DNA from: Paraburkholderia sp. IMGN_8
GTDB taxonomy: Bacteria; Pseudomonadota; Gammaproteobacteria; Burkholderiales; Burkholderiaceae
DNA length: 64,000 bases
Assembly: GCF_038050405.1 (NCBI RefSeq)
Contig: NZ_CP150901.1
Span: 2,108,001-2,172,000, forward strand
Reading direction: 5' to 3'
In this document: one piece after another, positions 27,212 to 35,610 of the stretch
Numbering within the stretch: the stretch's first letter is position 1
How the letters are laid out: every line of letters begins with the position of its first letter
Notes under the pieces: generated by a model
Database searches by the model: none
Told to the model about the DNA's origin: nothing
What the model saw: only the letters and a program-made list of their open reading frames with translations
Position numbers and translations under genes: made by a program

Positions 27212-27997
27212 TCAGCGCTCCTCACGCGGCAAATAGGACAGACCGCCGAGAATCGCATCCGCCAATGTTGCGGGCAGCAACGGCAACAGGCGCATGCCGA
27301 AAGCGAGCAAGTTCGGGAATGCGATTTCCGCGCGGCCCGCCTTCAGTTTGCGCCGGATGTGTTGCGCGGCTTTATCCGCCGACCATAGAAAGGGCTTGTC
27401 GCCCGGGAAGACGTCGCTCATGGCCGTCTTGACGAAACCCGGCAACACGATCGACATCCGCACGCCGTCGCGCGATAGAACCGGACGCACCGAGTCGCCG
27501 TAGGCTTTGATCGCCGCCTTGCTTGCGCAGTAGGCCGGCGAAATCGCCATGCCGCGTAATGCGGCGAGCGAACTGACCAAAGCGATTTGTCCGCTCCGGC
27601 GCGGACGCATGCGCGCGACTACCGGCAGGACCGCGTGCATTGCGCCGTAGAAATTGGTATCGACGATGGCCGCCGTGCGTTCCAGTTCTTCCCAGTCGTG
27701 CGCGGATGCGAGGGTGCTGGCTGCGCCGGCGTTGGCGATCAGCAGGTCGATTGGGTGGGCGTCATCGAATTGGTGCAGCCAGGATTGCATGGCTGCGGCG
27801 TCGCGCACGTCGAGTTGTGCGGTGTCTACCTTTGCGCCTTTCGCGCGACAGGCTTGCGCTGAAGATTCGAGGCGTTCGACATCCCGGCCGATGAGGCCGA
27901 GTACTACGCCGGGTGCCGCATACGCCAGCGCAAGCGCGCGGCCGAGGCCCGCGCTGGCGCCGGTGATGACGATGTGGCGCGGCGCGGCGCTAGACAT
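27212..27997 (-). CDS. wcbP: SDR-family ketoreductase, WcbP/RkpH type
   Basis: Short-chain dehydrogenase of 261 residues with VITGASAGLGRAL near the N-terminus, NAGA near residue 90, SSLA (catalytic Ser) and PAYCASKAAIKAYG (Tyr/Lys). The C-terminus is hydrophobic (LLPLLPATLADAILGGLSYL), as in membrane-associated SDRs such as 3-ketodihydrosphingosine reductase. Beside an SPT-like synthase, the natural guess is reduction of a 3-keto amino lipid; reduction of a sugar is the alternative. It abuts wcbQ and its start overlaps the end of wcbO by eight bases. Confidence 0.86.
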   Translation of the reverse strand: MSSAAPRHIVITGASAGLGRALALAYAAPGVVLGLIGRDVERLESSAQACRAKGAKVDTAQLDVRDAAAMQSWLHQFDDAHPIDLLIANAGAASTLASAHDWEELERTAAIVDTNFYGAMHAVLPVVARMRPRRSGQIALVSSLAALRGMAISPAYCASKAAIKAYGDSVRPVLSRDGVRMSIVLPGFVKTAMSDVFPGDKPFLWSADKAAQHIRRKLKAGRAEIAFPNLLAFGMRLLPLLPATLADAILGGLSYLPREER

Positions 27998-29198
27998 GCG
28001 CGGCCGCCTCGAGACGCTGCACCGCGCCGGCTGTCGCCATCGCGATGCCGGTGCGGGTGTAGAAGTCGCCGTTGATCTGAGTGTGGTGGACGACGTAGTC
28101 GAGAAAGGCCTTGTAGAGATGCATGTCCGGCTGTTCGCCGTGCCGCCAGAAATCGTCGAGCGAGCCTTGCCACGTCAATCCCGGCATGCTGTAGATCGCC
28201 GTGCCGAGCGCGATCAGCGGACGACGGTGATGCAGCGCCGACAAGCCGACCGTGCTGTTGACCACCACGGCGCCGCGCGCGTGATCGAGAAGCGTCGGCA
28301 GGTGGCCCGCGTCAATGAAACGCAGACGCTCAGCAATGCCGAGTTCGCGCGCCAGTTGCTCCGCGTGACGACGATAGTCGATCAGGCCGGTGTCGAGGGG
28401 ATGGTTTTTGATGACGAGCCAGGTCCCGGCAGGCGCGTGGCGTGCAAATGAGGTCAGCACCTTTGCGATCGCGTCACGCACGCTGTCGAACGGCGAATGG
28501 ACGACGATCTGCGCATCCGAATTCAGCTGCAGCGGAAAGATGTAATACGCATGACCCGCATCGAGCAGATCGCGAGTGACCTTGTCGGCATCGCGATGGT
28601 GCTGACGCTGACGCAATGCGCGGGCAGCCAGGCCTGAGTATTCGAAGAAACCGTTTCTCGGACGATGGCTGCGGTAATGCGGAAAGCGAGAGGCGAAAAG
28701 CGTGTTGGCGCTGCGATAGCGGATGTCGTGAAACGCGCGTTCGTAGAGGTTATAGCCAGTGGGCTGCCCTGCAGGGCTTGCTGGCGTAAAACGGCGCTGA
28801 TCGATATACCAGGCGGGGTCCCGTGGTAATTGCGAGCGGCCATTTACGCCGTGCTTTTCCAGCGTCAGCCAATGCGGGCGGACGTAACCTTCTTCGAAAA
28901 CATGGACGCGCAAGCCATTAGTTTGCGCAACCGGATGCATATGACGGTGAATTTCGCGGCAGTCGCCGAACATTATTACGTCGGTAAATCCGCCAGTTTT
29001 CACTCGATTGACATACCAATCTGTTAGTTCGCTTGACTGATCGCGGAAATTCCACGAATCGCCATTACCCGCGTAGGCCAGATCGCCACCGCAGTAATTA
29101 ACTCGACGTACAGCATGGCCGCGCTCGCGCAGTGCGATGGCAAGGCGGCTAAAGAACGGTGAAGCCGTGCCTTGCAGGGCGAGAAAGGAGCGGTGCAT
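27990..29198 (-). CDS. wcbO: KpsS-like capsule Kdo-linker transferase, WcbO/RkpJ type
   Basis: Protein of 402 residues of the KpsS/LipB capsule polysaccharide family, which adds beta-Kdo to a lipid acceptor at the inner face of the inner membrane. Recognisable segments are FLALQGTASPFFSRLA at the start, FEEGYVRPHWLTLEKHGVN (about residues 100-118), WLVIKNHPLDTGL and the late VVNSTVGLSALHHRRPL / MPGLTWQG motif. It is the first gene of the six-gene minus-strand unit and so nearest the divergent promoter region. Its partner KpsC-like protein is encoded at 49068-51116. Presence of both indicates a poly-Kdo linker. Confidence 0.9.
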   Translation of the reverse strand: MHRSFLALQGTASPFFSRLAIALRERGHAVRRVNYCGGDLAYAGNGDSWNFRDQSSELTDWYVNRVKTGGFTDVIMFGDCREIHRHMHPVAQTNGLRVHVFEEGYVRPHWLTLEKHGVNGRSQLPRDPAWYIDQRRFTPASPAGQPTGYNLYERAFHDIRYRSANTLFASRFPHYRSHRPRNGFFEYSGLAARALRQRQHHRDADKVTRDLLDAGHAYYIFPLQLNSDAQIVVHSPFDSVRDAIAKVLTSFARHAPAGTWLVIKNHPLDTGLIDYRRHAEQLARELGIAERLRFIDAGHLPTLLDHARGAVVVNSTVGLSALHHRRPLIALGTAIYSMPGLTWQGSLDDFWRHGEQPDMHLYKAFLDYVVHHTQINGDFYTRTGIAMATAGAVQRLEAAAHV

Positions 29199-29416
29199 GT
29201 AAGAACGTCGTATAGCGGCCAGAGGTTCACCGACGGGACACGTACAGATGCGCCCCTTCCCCGCTGACCTCGGTATCGTTTGAATAGCTGTTGCTGGTCC
29301 TTCGCAAGGATCGAAGAATACAACATTACGAGAGTAAACAATATGAAACTGTCAGAAAAATTATGAAATGTTGCGAAAGCTCTCAATGCTGGATGGCGCT
29401 ATACATATCGGGTGGC

Positions 29417-29422
29417 TATAAT
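29417..29422 (+). promoter_or_regulatory. Candidate -10 element for kpsE-M-T
   Basis: A perfect TATAAT in the context TGGCTATAATCGG. The matching -35 is poor, so an activator may be needed. A start near 29429 would give a leader of about 215 bases before TTG 29647, beginning with the hairpin cluster. Confidence 0.4.
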
Positions 29423-29450
29423 CGGCCGCCGCCATACTCTGCTTGACCGC

Positions 29451-29528
29451 CCTCTTGGGTAAGTTCCGCAAGAGGAGAATGCAACGCCAAGTTGTTGCAT
29501 TCCTTACAGGCAAAGCGATTGCGTAAGG
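29451..29528 (+). ncRNA. Three consecutive hairpins in the kpsE leader
   Basis: Hairpin 1: CCTCTTG (29451-29457) with CAAGAGG (29469-29475). Hairpin 2: GAATGCAAC (29477-29485) with GTTGCATTC (29494-29502). Hairpin 3: CCTTAC (29502-29507) with GTAAGG (29523-29528). All arms pair perfectly and the three stems are almost contiguous. No T-run follows, so this is not a simple terminator. It does not match a riboswitch class I recognise; a structured leader or small RNA is possible. Confidence 0.5.
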
Positions 29529-29646
29529 ACTCGTATCGGCACACGTAAAACGTTTGCGCCGACCTTGGCTACCAGATTCTGCGGGCATTTCCGCACTTCC
29601 CTTTGATGCGCGTGCGACATCAAGGGAATCGAAAGAATTATTCAGT

Positions 29647-30813
29647 TTGGATAAGACGTTGGAAACTGTATCTAGCAACAACGCGGCACTGCCGCCGTCG
29701 GGGAACAAGAAAGGTCTGGTCGAGCGCATCAAGGGAGTCAATCGGCTCTTTGCGTTGACTGTCGTGGTGCCGACCGCGATCGCCGTGGCGTATTTCGGGC
29801 TGATTGCGTCGGATGTGTATGTTTCTGAGTCACGCTTCGTGGTGCGCAGTGCGCAACGGCAGAGCCAGACCAGCGTGGTGGGCGCACTACTACAGGGCAC
29901 CGGGTTCTCGCGCGCGCAAGACGATACATATCCCGTGATCGACTACATTCAGTCGCGCGACGCGCTCAAGGAATTGAACCAGGGCGACTATATTGCCGAC
30001 GCATACGGCAATCATGGCGACTTCTTGAGCCACTTTTCACGGAGTTTCGACAACAGTTTCGAAGCGCTGTGGAAGTACTATGGCAAGCACATTGTCACGG
30101 TCGATTTCGATTCGACTTCGGCGATTACCACGCTCCAGGTTCGCGGCTATACCGCCAACGACGCAGAAAAAATCAACGAGACGCTGCTGGAGATGAGCGA
30201 GCGGTTGGTCAACCGGATGAACGCGAGGGCAGCGGCAGACACGGTTCAGTTCGCGCAGAGCCAGGTGGATGTGGCGGCCGGCAAAGCCAAGGACGCCGCG
30301 GCGGCATTGGCCACCTACCGTAATTCGTACACGGTATTCGATCCCGATCGACAGTCTGCCATGCAGTTGCAGCAAGTCACCGCACTGCAAACACAGTTGT
30401 TCGCGGCCCAAACCCAATTGATCCAGTTGCAGTCGATTTCGCCCCAAAACCCGCAAATCCCGGTCTTGAAGACGAGTATCGCCTCTCTGGAAAAGCAGAT
30501 CGAAGGGACCACCGGCGGCGTGACGGGCGGAAAAAATTCGCTGTCGAATAAGGCGGCTGCGTACGCGCGTCTGCAACTTGATTCGCAGTTTGCCGACAAG
30601 CAGTTGGCATCGGCGATGGCTGCGCTCGAGAGCGCACGCGCTGAAGCGCAGCGCAAGCAGCTTTATCTAGAGAGGCTGGTGCAGCCGAATACGCCGGATG
30701 TGGCGATTGAGCCAAAGCGGATCAAATCCATTTTCGAAGTTTTCGCGCTGGGGATGATTGTCTGGGGCGTGTTGAGTCTGCTGCTTGCGGGCGTGCGTGA
30801 ACACCACGACTAA
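29647..30813 (+). CDS. kpsE: Capsule export inner-membrane/periplasmic protein, KpsE/WcbD-like
   Basis: PCP-family protein of ABC-dependent capsule export, spanning the periplasm between KpsM/T and the outer-membrane channel. It has an N-terminal helix (LFALTVVVPTAIAVAYFG), a long alanine/glutamine-rich coiled-coil periplasmic part (about residues 165-350) and a C-terminal helix (FALGMIVWGVLSLLLAG). No ATG or GTG is available. I use TTG 29647; TTG 29554 would add 31 unconserved-looking residues. It is followed by kpsM after 12 bases. The start is the main uncertainty. Confidence 0.87.
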   Translation: MDKTLETVSSNNAALPPSGNKKGLVERIKGVNRLFALTVVVPTAIAVAYFGLIASDVYVSESRFVVRSAQRQSQTSVVGALLQGTGFSRAQDDTYPVIDYIQSRDALKELNQGDYIADAYGNHGDFLSHFSRSFDNSFEALWKYYGKHIVTVDFDSTSAITTLQVRGYTANDAEKINETLLEMSERLVNRMNARAAADTVQFAQSQVDVAAGKAKDAAAALATYRNSYTVFDPDRQSAMQLQQVTALQTQLFAAQTQLIQLQSISPQNPQIPVLKTSIASLEKQIEGTTGGVTGGKNSLSNKAAAYARLQLDSQFADKQLASAMAALESARAEAQRKQLYLERLVQPNTPDVAIEPKRIKSIFEVFALGMIVWGVLSLLLAGVREHHD

Positions 30814-30825
30814 GGATCGGAAACT

Positions 30826-31617
30826 GTGCATCACGACACACCCTTCCTGAGATCACTGCAAATTCAAATGCGCGTCGTCGGCGCGCTTTTGATGCGGGAA
30901 ATCTTGACGCGATATGGGCGGCACAACGTCGGCTTCTTGTGGATTTTCTTCGAGCCGATGATGTTCACGCTTGGGGTGCTCGCTCTGTGGACAGCCACGA
31001 AGGCGACACATGGCTCAACGCTTCCGATCACCTCTTTCGCAGTCACTGGGTATTCCTCGGTGCTCCTATGGCGTAACTGCGCGAACCGGTGCGCACTTGC
31101 TATTCTGCCGAACCAGGCTTTGCTCTATCACCGCAATGTGCGCGTGATTGATTTGTTCATGGCACGGGTGCTGCTGGAAATCGCGGGAGCTACGATGTCC
31201 TTCGTTTTCTTGACAGTTCTCTTCGTGACTATTGGACTGATGCAACCTCCCCAGGACATCACGCTGGTCATCGGCGCGTGGATTTATCTGGCTGTTTTCG
31301 GCAGTTCGCTTGGATTTGCTATCGGCGCCCTGAGCGAGCGAAGCGAAACTGTGGAGCGCGTTTGGCATACAGTGGCGTACTTGCTGTTCCCACTATCCGG
31401 CGCCCTCTTCATGGTCGATTGGTTACCGACCAATTTCCAGAAAATCGTTCTGCTTCTGCCAATGGTTCACGGCACCGAAATGCTTCGCGGCGGCTATTTC
31501 GGATCGTTGGTTAAGCCGCACTATGATGTCGGCTACATGATTGCGTGCGACTTGGCCCTGATGTTCGTGGGTCTATTTCTCGTCAAGGATGCTAGTAAGC
31601 GAGTCGAACCCGAATGA
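30826..31617 (+). CDS. kpsM: Capsule ABC exporter permease KpsM/Wzm
   Basis: ABC-2 type permease of 263 residues with about six membrane helices, exporting capsular polysaccharide across the inner membrane. The N-terminal [19 protein letters not shown] motif is the family hallmark. Start GTG 30826 follows GGAAAC. Its stop overlaps the KpsT start (ATGA), as usual for this pair. Confidence 0.92.
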   Translation: MHHDTPFLRSLQIQMRVVGALLMREILTRYGRHNVGFLWIFFEPMMFTLGVLALWTATKATHGSTLPITSFAVTGYSSVLLWRNCANRCALAILPNQALLYHRNVRVIDLFMARVLLEIAGATMSFVFLTVLFVTIGLMQPPQDITLVIGAWIYLAVFGSSLGFAIGALSERSETVERVWHTVAYLLFPLSGALFMVDWLPTNFQKIVLLLPMVHGTEMLRGGYFGSLVKPHYDVGYMIACDLALMFVGLFLVKDASKRVEPE

Positions 31618-32267
31618 TCGAGCTCAAGGAACTCTGCAAGGACTATCACACGCGGCAAGGCAGCCGGCGCGTTCTCGACGGGATCAATCTGCGTGTCAAC
31701 GCGGGTGAGAAGATCGGTATCCTCGGACGCAATGGCGCGGGCAAGTCGACAATGATCCGGATGATTAGCGGAGCCGAATTACCGACCTCCGGCAAAATCC
31801 GCCGCAATATGAGCGTGTCCTGGCCTCTCGCATTCGGCGGCGCATTTCAGGGCAGCCTGACTGGGATGGACAACCTCCGGTTCATCTGCCGCGTATACGG
31901 TGCAGACGCAAAGGCGGCAGAACCGTTTGTTCAGGAATTCTCCGAGCTCGGCTACTATCTGCGCGAGCCGGTTAAGAGTTACTCAGCCGGTATGCGCGCA
32001 CGGCTCGCCTTTGCCATCTCGATGGCAGTCGAATTCGATTGCTTCCTGATCGATGAAATCGTCGCTGTCGGTGACAGCCGCTTTCATGCGAAGTGTCACC
32101 ACGAGCTTTTCGAGCGTCGCCAAGACCGTTCACTGATCATCGTGAGTCACGATGCAGGTTATATCCGAGAGCACTGCGATCGCGCTGCCGTACTGGTCCA
32201 AGGAAAATTGCACTCGTTTGATCAAATTGAGGAAGCCTACAGCTTCTACCAGGAGAGCGTAAGCTAG
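31614..32267 (+). CDS. kpsT: Capsule ABC exporter ATPase KpsT/Wzt (short form)
   Basis: ATPase of 217 residues energising capsule export. Walker A is GRNGAGKST, the signature is [13 protein letters not shown] and Walker B is [12 protein letters not shown]. The short length, without a C-terminal carbohydrate-binding domain, fits group 2/3 capsule KpsT, which exports lipid-linked polymer without reading a terminal cap. It overlaps kpsM by four bases and ends the exporter operon. Confidence 0.93.
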   Translation: MIELKELCKDYHTRQGSRRVLDGINLRVNAGEKIGILGRNGAGKSTMIRMISGAELPTSGKIRRNMSVSWPLAFGGAFQGSLTGMDNLRFICRVYGADAKAAEPFVQEFSELGYYLREPVKSYSAGMRARLAFAISMAVEFDCFLIDEIVAVGDSRFHAKCHHELFERRQDRSLIIVSHDAGYIREHCDRAAVLVQGKLHSFDQIEEAYSFYQESVS

Positions 32268-32731
32268 CGCATTCAACAAGCGAGCCCCCCGCCCGAACTG
32301 CAGACTGCAACCGCATCACCAACCTGACGTAACCCGCTCCACCCTGACGAGGGAGCGGGTCAAAGTCAGGATTGCCTGTCAGCAAGATCGTTAAAAGGAA
32401 ACCTTTTCGATCAGCTCTTCATCACAAATCACACGATCCATATCGTCCCGTCTGTTGCGCGTCAACGTCAACCCGACGCGCAGCAGACAGATTTATGCAA
32501 CAACGCCATTCCTGATCGACAACCATCCAGCATTGCTAAATCTGCCGTCTGGCGGTTCGCGCGCGGGAATAGCGTCAGCATTGCGGGCGCACACTGCCAG
32601 AAAAGATGATTGAAAACTGCAATTCTGGCAGGAACGAGATTCACCGCTCGACGCAAACTTTCTCCGGTCTGCGTGGCGGTGATCACGTGAATCATTATCT
32701 GGCCCCTTTCGCTTGATCCGATTCTCCTGGA
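32268..32731. other. Intergenic region after kpsT, with two inverted repeats
   Basis: No supported gene. ACCCGCTCC (32332-32340) pairs with GGAGCGGGT (32352-32360) over an 11-base loop; no T-run follows. A second, bulged inverted repeat spans 32386-32412 (GATCG..AAAAGG / CCTTTTCGATC). Either may stop or process transcripts from kpsT or from the convergent methyltransferase gene. The rest shows nothing recognisable. Confidence 0.45.
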
Positions 32732-33358
32732 TCAGACATTCGCTCTTTTAACTGCGATGTCGCAGAACATATTCTTTTCGAGCGCAAATCCTGCAACGCG
32801 CCAAGGTCCGGCTGTTACCAATTCATTGACTGCTTGAACAACACCATACGGGCCCTCTCCGAACGGATCGTAGAGCACGTAGTCATTGAACACGATGGTG
32901 CCGCTTTTCTTAACCTTTCGGGCCGACACTTCTGCATCGCGCTTCACGCTCTCGTAGTCATGTCCAGCGTCGACATAAATAAGGTCGAAAAATCCATCCG
33001 GGTATTTATCCAGCATGTCGTAACTCGGACCTTCTTCTGTCGCGATGCGATCCATCTTGCTTGCAAAGCGCATCCGGAAATACTCAAGCTGCGTTTTGTT
33101 TTCGAACAGTTCCGTCGATGGCTTGCCCCAGATAACCGGGTACTTGTGCATATCGAACAGGTCGATCGCGACAAATTTTTTAGGCTGCAATTTGTCCATC
33201 ATAAATTGAGAGAAGTCGCCAGCAGCGACGCCCAATTCAGCGATTACGCCGCCGACCGTGCCAAGCCGCGCAACCATGTCGGCTCGGTTTGCAAACAACT
33301 CTGCACCTAGGATGTGCTTTCTATCGAGCGCCGGAAAGTTCGTGTGCGTGTATGCCAT
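32732..33358 (-). CDS. Class I SAM-dependent methyltransferase of the capsule region
   Basis: Protein of 208 residues with a Rossmann-type methyltransferase fold. Motif I is VIAELGVAAGDFSQFM (about residues 37-52), then FVAIDLFD, and the acidic strand FFDLIYVDAGHDYESV near residue 123, which resembles Methyltransf_24 proteins from sugar-modification clusters. ATG 33358 is preferred because GGAG lies five bases upstream. It probably O-methylates a capsule sugar or precursor (inference). It stands alone on the minus strand, next to decayed genes. Confidence 0.8.
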   Translation of the reverse strand: MAYTHTNFPALDRKHILGAELFANRADMVARLGTVGGVIAELGVAAGDFSQFMMDKLQPKKFVAIDLFDMHKYPVIWGKPSTELFENKTQLEYFRMRFASKMDRIATEEGPSYDMLDKYPDGFFDLIYVDAGHDYESVKRDAEVSARKVKKSGTIVFNDYVLYDPFGEGPYGVVQAVNELVTAGPWRVAGFALEKNMFCDIAVKRANV

Positions 33359-33435
33359 TACCACTCCATGTCTAAAGTGTGAAGCTGTTCTTGTCGCTGC
33401 CTCCTAAAAATGTAAGCACGAGGCACGGCAGGATT

Positions 33436-33744
33436 CTACAGGTTTAGAAAGTTGCCGGATTCCCTGTTTACTTGGATAAAGGTCGTCTGTATAAGAGGGA
33501 AGGTCGGAAGCCCCGCCAATTGCATGGCTTCCGTGGTGCTGTTATTCCAGTAGAGAACTGGGTGTCGTAACAGCTGGAAAAGTCTTTCATTGGTGACTGT
33601 GATGTTTGGTCTAAGAGCTTTCGACAACGCTCGGAATCGGTCAGGCAGCAATACGCGGATGCTCGTCTCCCCCGGTGCACGCGCAGGGCATTCTAGTCGA
33701 TCCTTTACATTTTTGCGGTGACGATTGACGACGGACCGTCGCAA
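33436..33744 (-). pseudogene. C-terminal remnant of a probable capsule carbohydrate-processing protein
   Basis: The minus-strand frame reads IRVLLPDRFRALSKALRPN, then LYWNNSTTEAMQLAGLPTF and ends VNRESGNFLNL. The NSTT-x-A-x-x-GLPTF pattern resembles the C-terminal sugar-nucleotide loop of capsule polysaccharide transferases. The upstream part (about the first 30 codons) looks random and no start signal is present, so only a 3' fragment of about 70 codons survives. The family assignment is tentative. Confidence 0.45.
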
Positions 33745-33955
33745 AGGTATTCTCGCCGCGCTTCTTCGCGGTTGCGGCGTCTATTGCCGAAGCCGTGCAA
33801 TGAGGGCACCGCCGGCGCGTCCGCACGCGCCGGCACCTCCAGCGACAAGCACATCTCATCAAGGCCCACCCAGCCGTCAAAACCGATAATCGCGGGTGGC
33901 TGTGGCGAAGCAATACGGCTGGAAACTGACCGGCGCGAATCAACCGCGCATCGGG

Positions 33956-34252
33956 TTACCGCTTCCCGGTCGGCCCATCGCTCTTGAGCAATCTCTGCCG
34001 GCTGCACTCGATCTGACTTTCCTGCCGAGGCGTCGGCGGGTCGGTTAGGCAGGGCTCAGCTTTCAACTCGTTCTCGAACGCCGCCCACACCGCGGACGGA
34101 ACGCCAGCGCCTCCTGATCCGATCATTCGCCGGATCTGGTTCGCGCGGCGAACTGTTGCCCGCAGTCGGTGGATTTCCTGAAGCAATCGCTGGACCGTCT
34201 CGGTCGGCTCGCGGTCGTAAATCTCGGCCAGTTCGGCGGCGGTGAGGGTCCT
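33956..34252 (-). pseudogene. 5'-truncated hypothetical gene remnant
   Basis: This frame is open from just after an in-frame TAA (34253-34255) to the stop at 33956. It reads RTLTAAELAEIYDREPTETV and continues VQRLLQEIHRLRATVRRANQ, with coherent protein-like composition (about 98 codons). There is no start codon or ribosome site at the front, so the first codons are lost. I do not recognise the family. Confidence 0.4.
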
Positions 34253-34359
34253 TTAACTGCAGATTCTGGCAATGACGGTGCAATCAGAAAGCAATTGATC
34301 TTGCGTAGAAAATTATCAGACAACCGGCAGCAAAGGGACAGTCGTTTACGACAATACGC

Positions 34360-35610
34360 TCATCGGAGGCATACCGGTTGTTGCGCCTCAAAGAGCAAAC
34401 TTGCACGCTCCACAGACCATTCCGACATATCCATGAACCACTCAGCCGGGTCGGAGAGCGAGGCGACCGCCCGCATTAACTCGTAAAGCTTATCGGGGTC
34501 CGCAACATGCGCGTCGTGCAAATGGCTATACCGGCTGCTTAAGAAGGCGAGAGTTGACATGGCCTCCCTTGCGTTTAGCACAGGCGCATCGGCAATCCCA
34601 GCCGGATCATCTATGCACCACGCGTTAAAGGGCGACCGACCGGTCACGACGACACGCTTTCCAAGCAACAAAGCGGTCATTGCGGACGAGGACGAGAGCG
34701 TTACCAGACCCTCTGCATGCGCAAGTAACGGCTCCGTCAAGCCCTGCGTGAACGCTTGCGGCAAGAATCGAAGGCGCGGGCATGACCGGGCAAGCACGGT
34801 CTCCATTTCTACACTGAGCCGATGAACAGGATGATAAGTCGGCACACCAACCCACCCTTCAGGCAAGCGTTGGGCCCACTCATAAAGCATGTTTTCCACT
34901 TCGGCTCCTGTACCGGCGCCTTCATACGTCACCCAGTCAGGCGGCTGAGTCGCCAGAATTGCGACCTTTGCACCTTGACGCGCCTTATCCAGCTCCGCTT
35001 CAGCGTCGGCAAGATGCGGATGAATCTCCAGAGAGCGACGATAGGTCGAAGCGAGCAGTTCCTGCAGGCGCAGGCTATCGCCCGCCGGCAGCGGAAGGCT
35101 TTTGATTCGCTGTGCATGAGTTTCGAGCATCGAACCAGTTTGATGTCCACCGGGATCGTACGCGGTTCGAAATGGCTGACCAAGGCGCGGCAAGGGGGCC
35201 TGCTCGACGCTCAGAATCGGTACATCCGAAAAGACGTGGCGCAAAAAGCTACTTTGTGACGTCGCCATGACAAGGTCCGGTCGAAATTCACGCCTGATTT
35301 GTACCAACTCCCTAGTCAGGTAATTCGCTGAATCGCCTGCGCCGTAAAGCGCTTTAGAGTAATCTGCCCGCTTATGATCGAACGTCGACAGCACTTTAAA
35401 GGAATCGAGCGGAAAACAGTCCCGATCCGACTCCCCGCCACCACGCAACGCCCGCCATCGCTCGCAAACCTCGGTGTTTGCAGCAAGGGCGAAAACATCA
35501 CCCCTCCCGGTTGTCGCACGCCTCGCAAGGTCCGTCCAGATGAAGTGACATGATAGGAAGTCCGGCGTCAGATGAAAAATGACCGGCTCAAGAAAAAAGA
35601 GAACGCGCAT
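34360..35610 (-). CDS. Predicted GT-B-fold capsule glycosyltransferase
   Basis: Protein of 416 residues that I cannot place in a named family with certainty. The N-terminus (MRVLFFLEPVIFHLTPDFLS) and the late segment LVTLSSSSAMTALLLGKRVVVTG resemble the nucleotide-sugar-binding half of capsule synthesis GT-B proteins, including those of the KpsS/KpsC group. VPTYHPVHRLS in the middle is compatible with a sugar-phosphate site. It lies inside the lower-GC capsule region on the minus strand, with decayed genes downstream and a long empty stretch upstream. A role in assembling the repeat or linker is inferred from context. Confidence 0.6.
   Translation of the reverse strand: MRVLFFLEPVIFHLTPDFLSCHFIWTDLARRATTGRGDVFALAANTEVCERWRALRGGGESDRDCFPLDSFKVLSTFDHKRADYSKALYGAGDSANYLTRELVQIRREFRPDLVMATSQSSFLRHVFSDVPILSVEQAPLPRLGQPFRTAYDPGGHQTGSMLETHAQRIKSLPLPAGDSLRLQELLASTYRRSLEIHPHLADAEAELDKARQGAKVAILATQPPDWVTYEGAGTGAEVENMLYEWAQRLPEGWVGVPTYHPVHRLSVEMETVLARSCPRLRFLPQAFTQGLTEPLLAHAEGLVTLSSSSAMTALLLGKRVVVTGRSPFNAWCIDDPAGIADAPVLNAREAMSTLAFLSSRYSHLHDAHVADPDKLYELMRAVASLSDPAEWFMDMSEWSVERASLLFEAQQPVCLR

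Larger units (their letters stand above)
29199..29646. promoter_or_regulatory. Divergent control region between the capsule lipid operon and the exporter operon
   Basis: This region separates wcbO (minus) from kpsE (plus) and must hold promoters in both directions. On the plus strand a perfect TATAAT lies at 29417-29422 with only a weak -35 (TGGCGC, 17 bases upstream). Three hairpins follow directly. The left half (29281-29380) is AT-richer than the genes. No JUMPstart/ops element (GGCGGTAG) was found here. Confidence 0.5.
33359..34359. other. Decayed zone between methyltransferase and glycosyltransferase genes
   Basis: About 1 kb without an intact gene. It holds two minus-strand coding remnants, listed separately, separated by sequence that is open in several frames but matches nothing I recognise. 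No complete insertion sequence ends were found, though the jumble suggests past rearrangement. Confidence 0.5.

Noticed and set aside
29199..29646. JUMPstart/ops element expected upstream of capsule genes
   Set aside because: No GGCGGTAG-type sequence was found in this region.
32332..32360. Hairpin after kpsT as an intrinsic terminator
   Set aside because: Nine-base stem is perfect but no T-run follows on either strand; kept only as an inverted repeat.
32468..32695. A 75-codon minus-strand frame after kpsT
   Set aside because: No ribosome site, no homology recognised, short and in a noncoding region.
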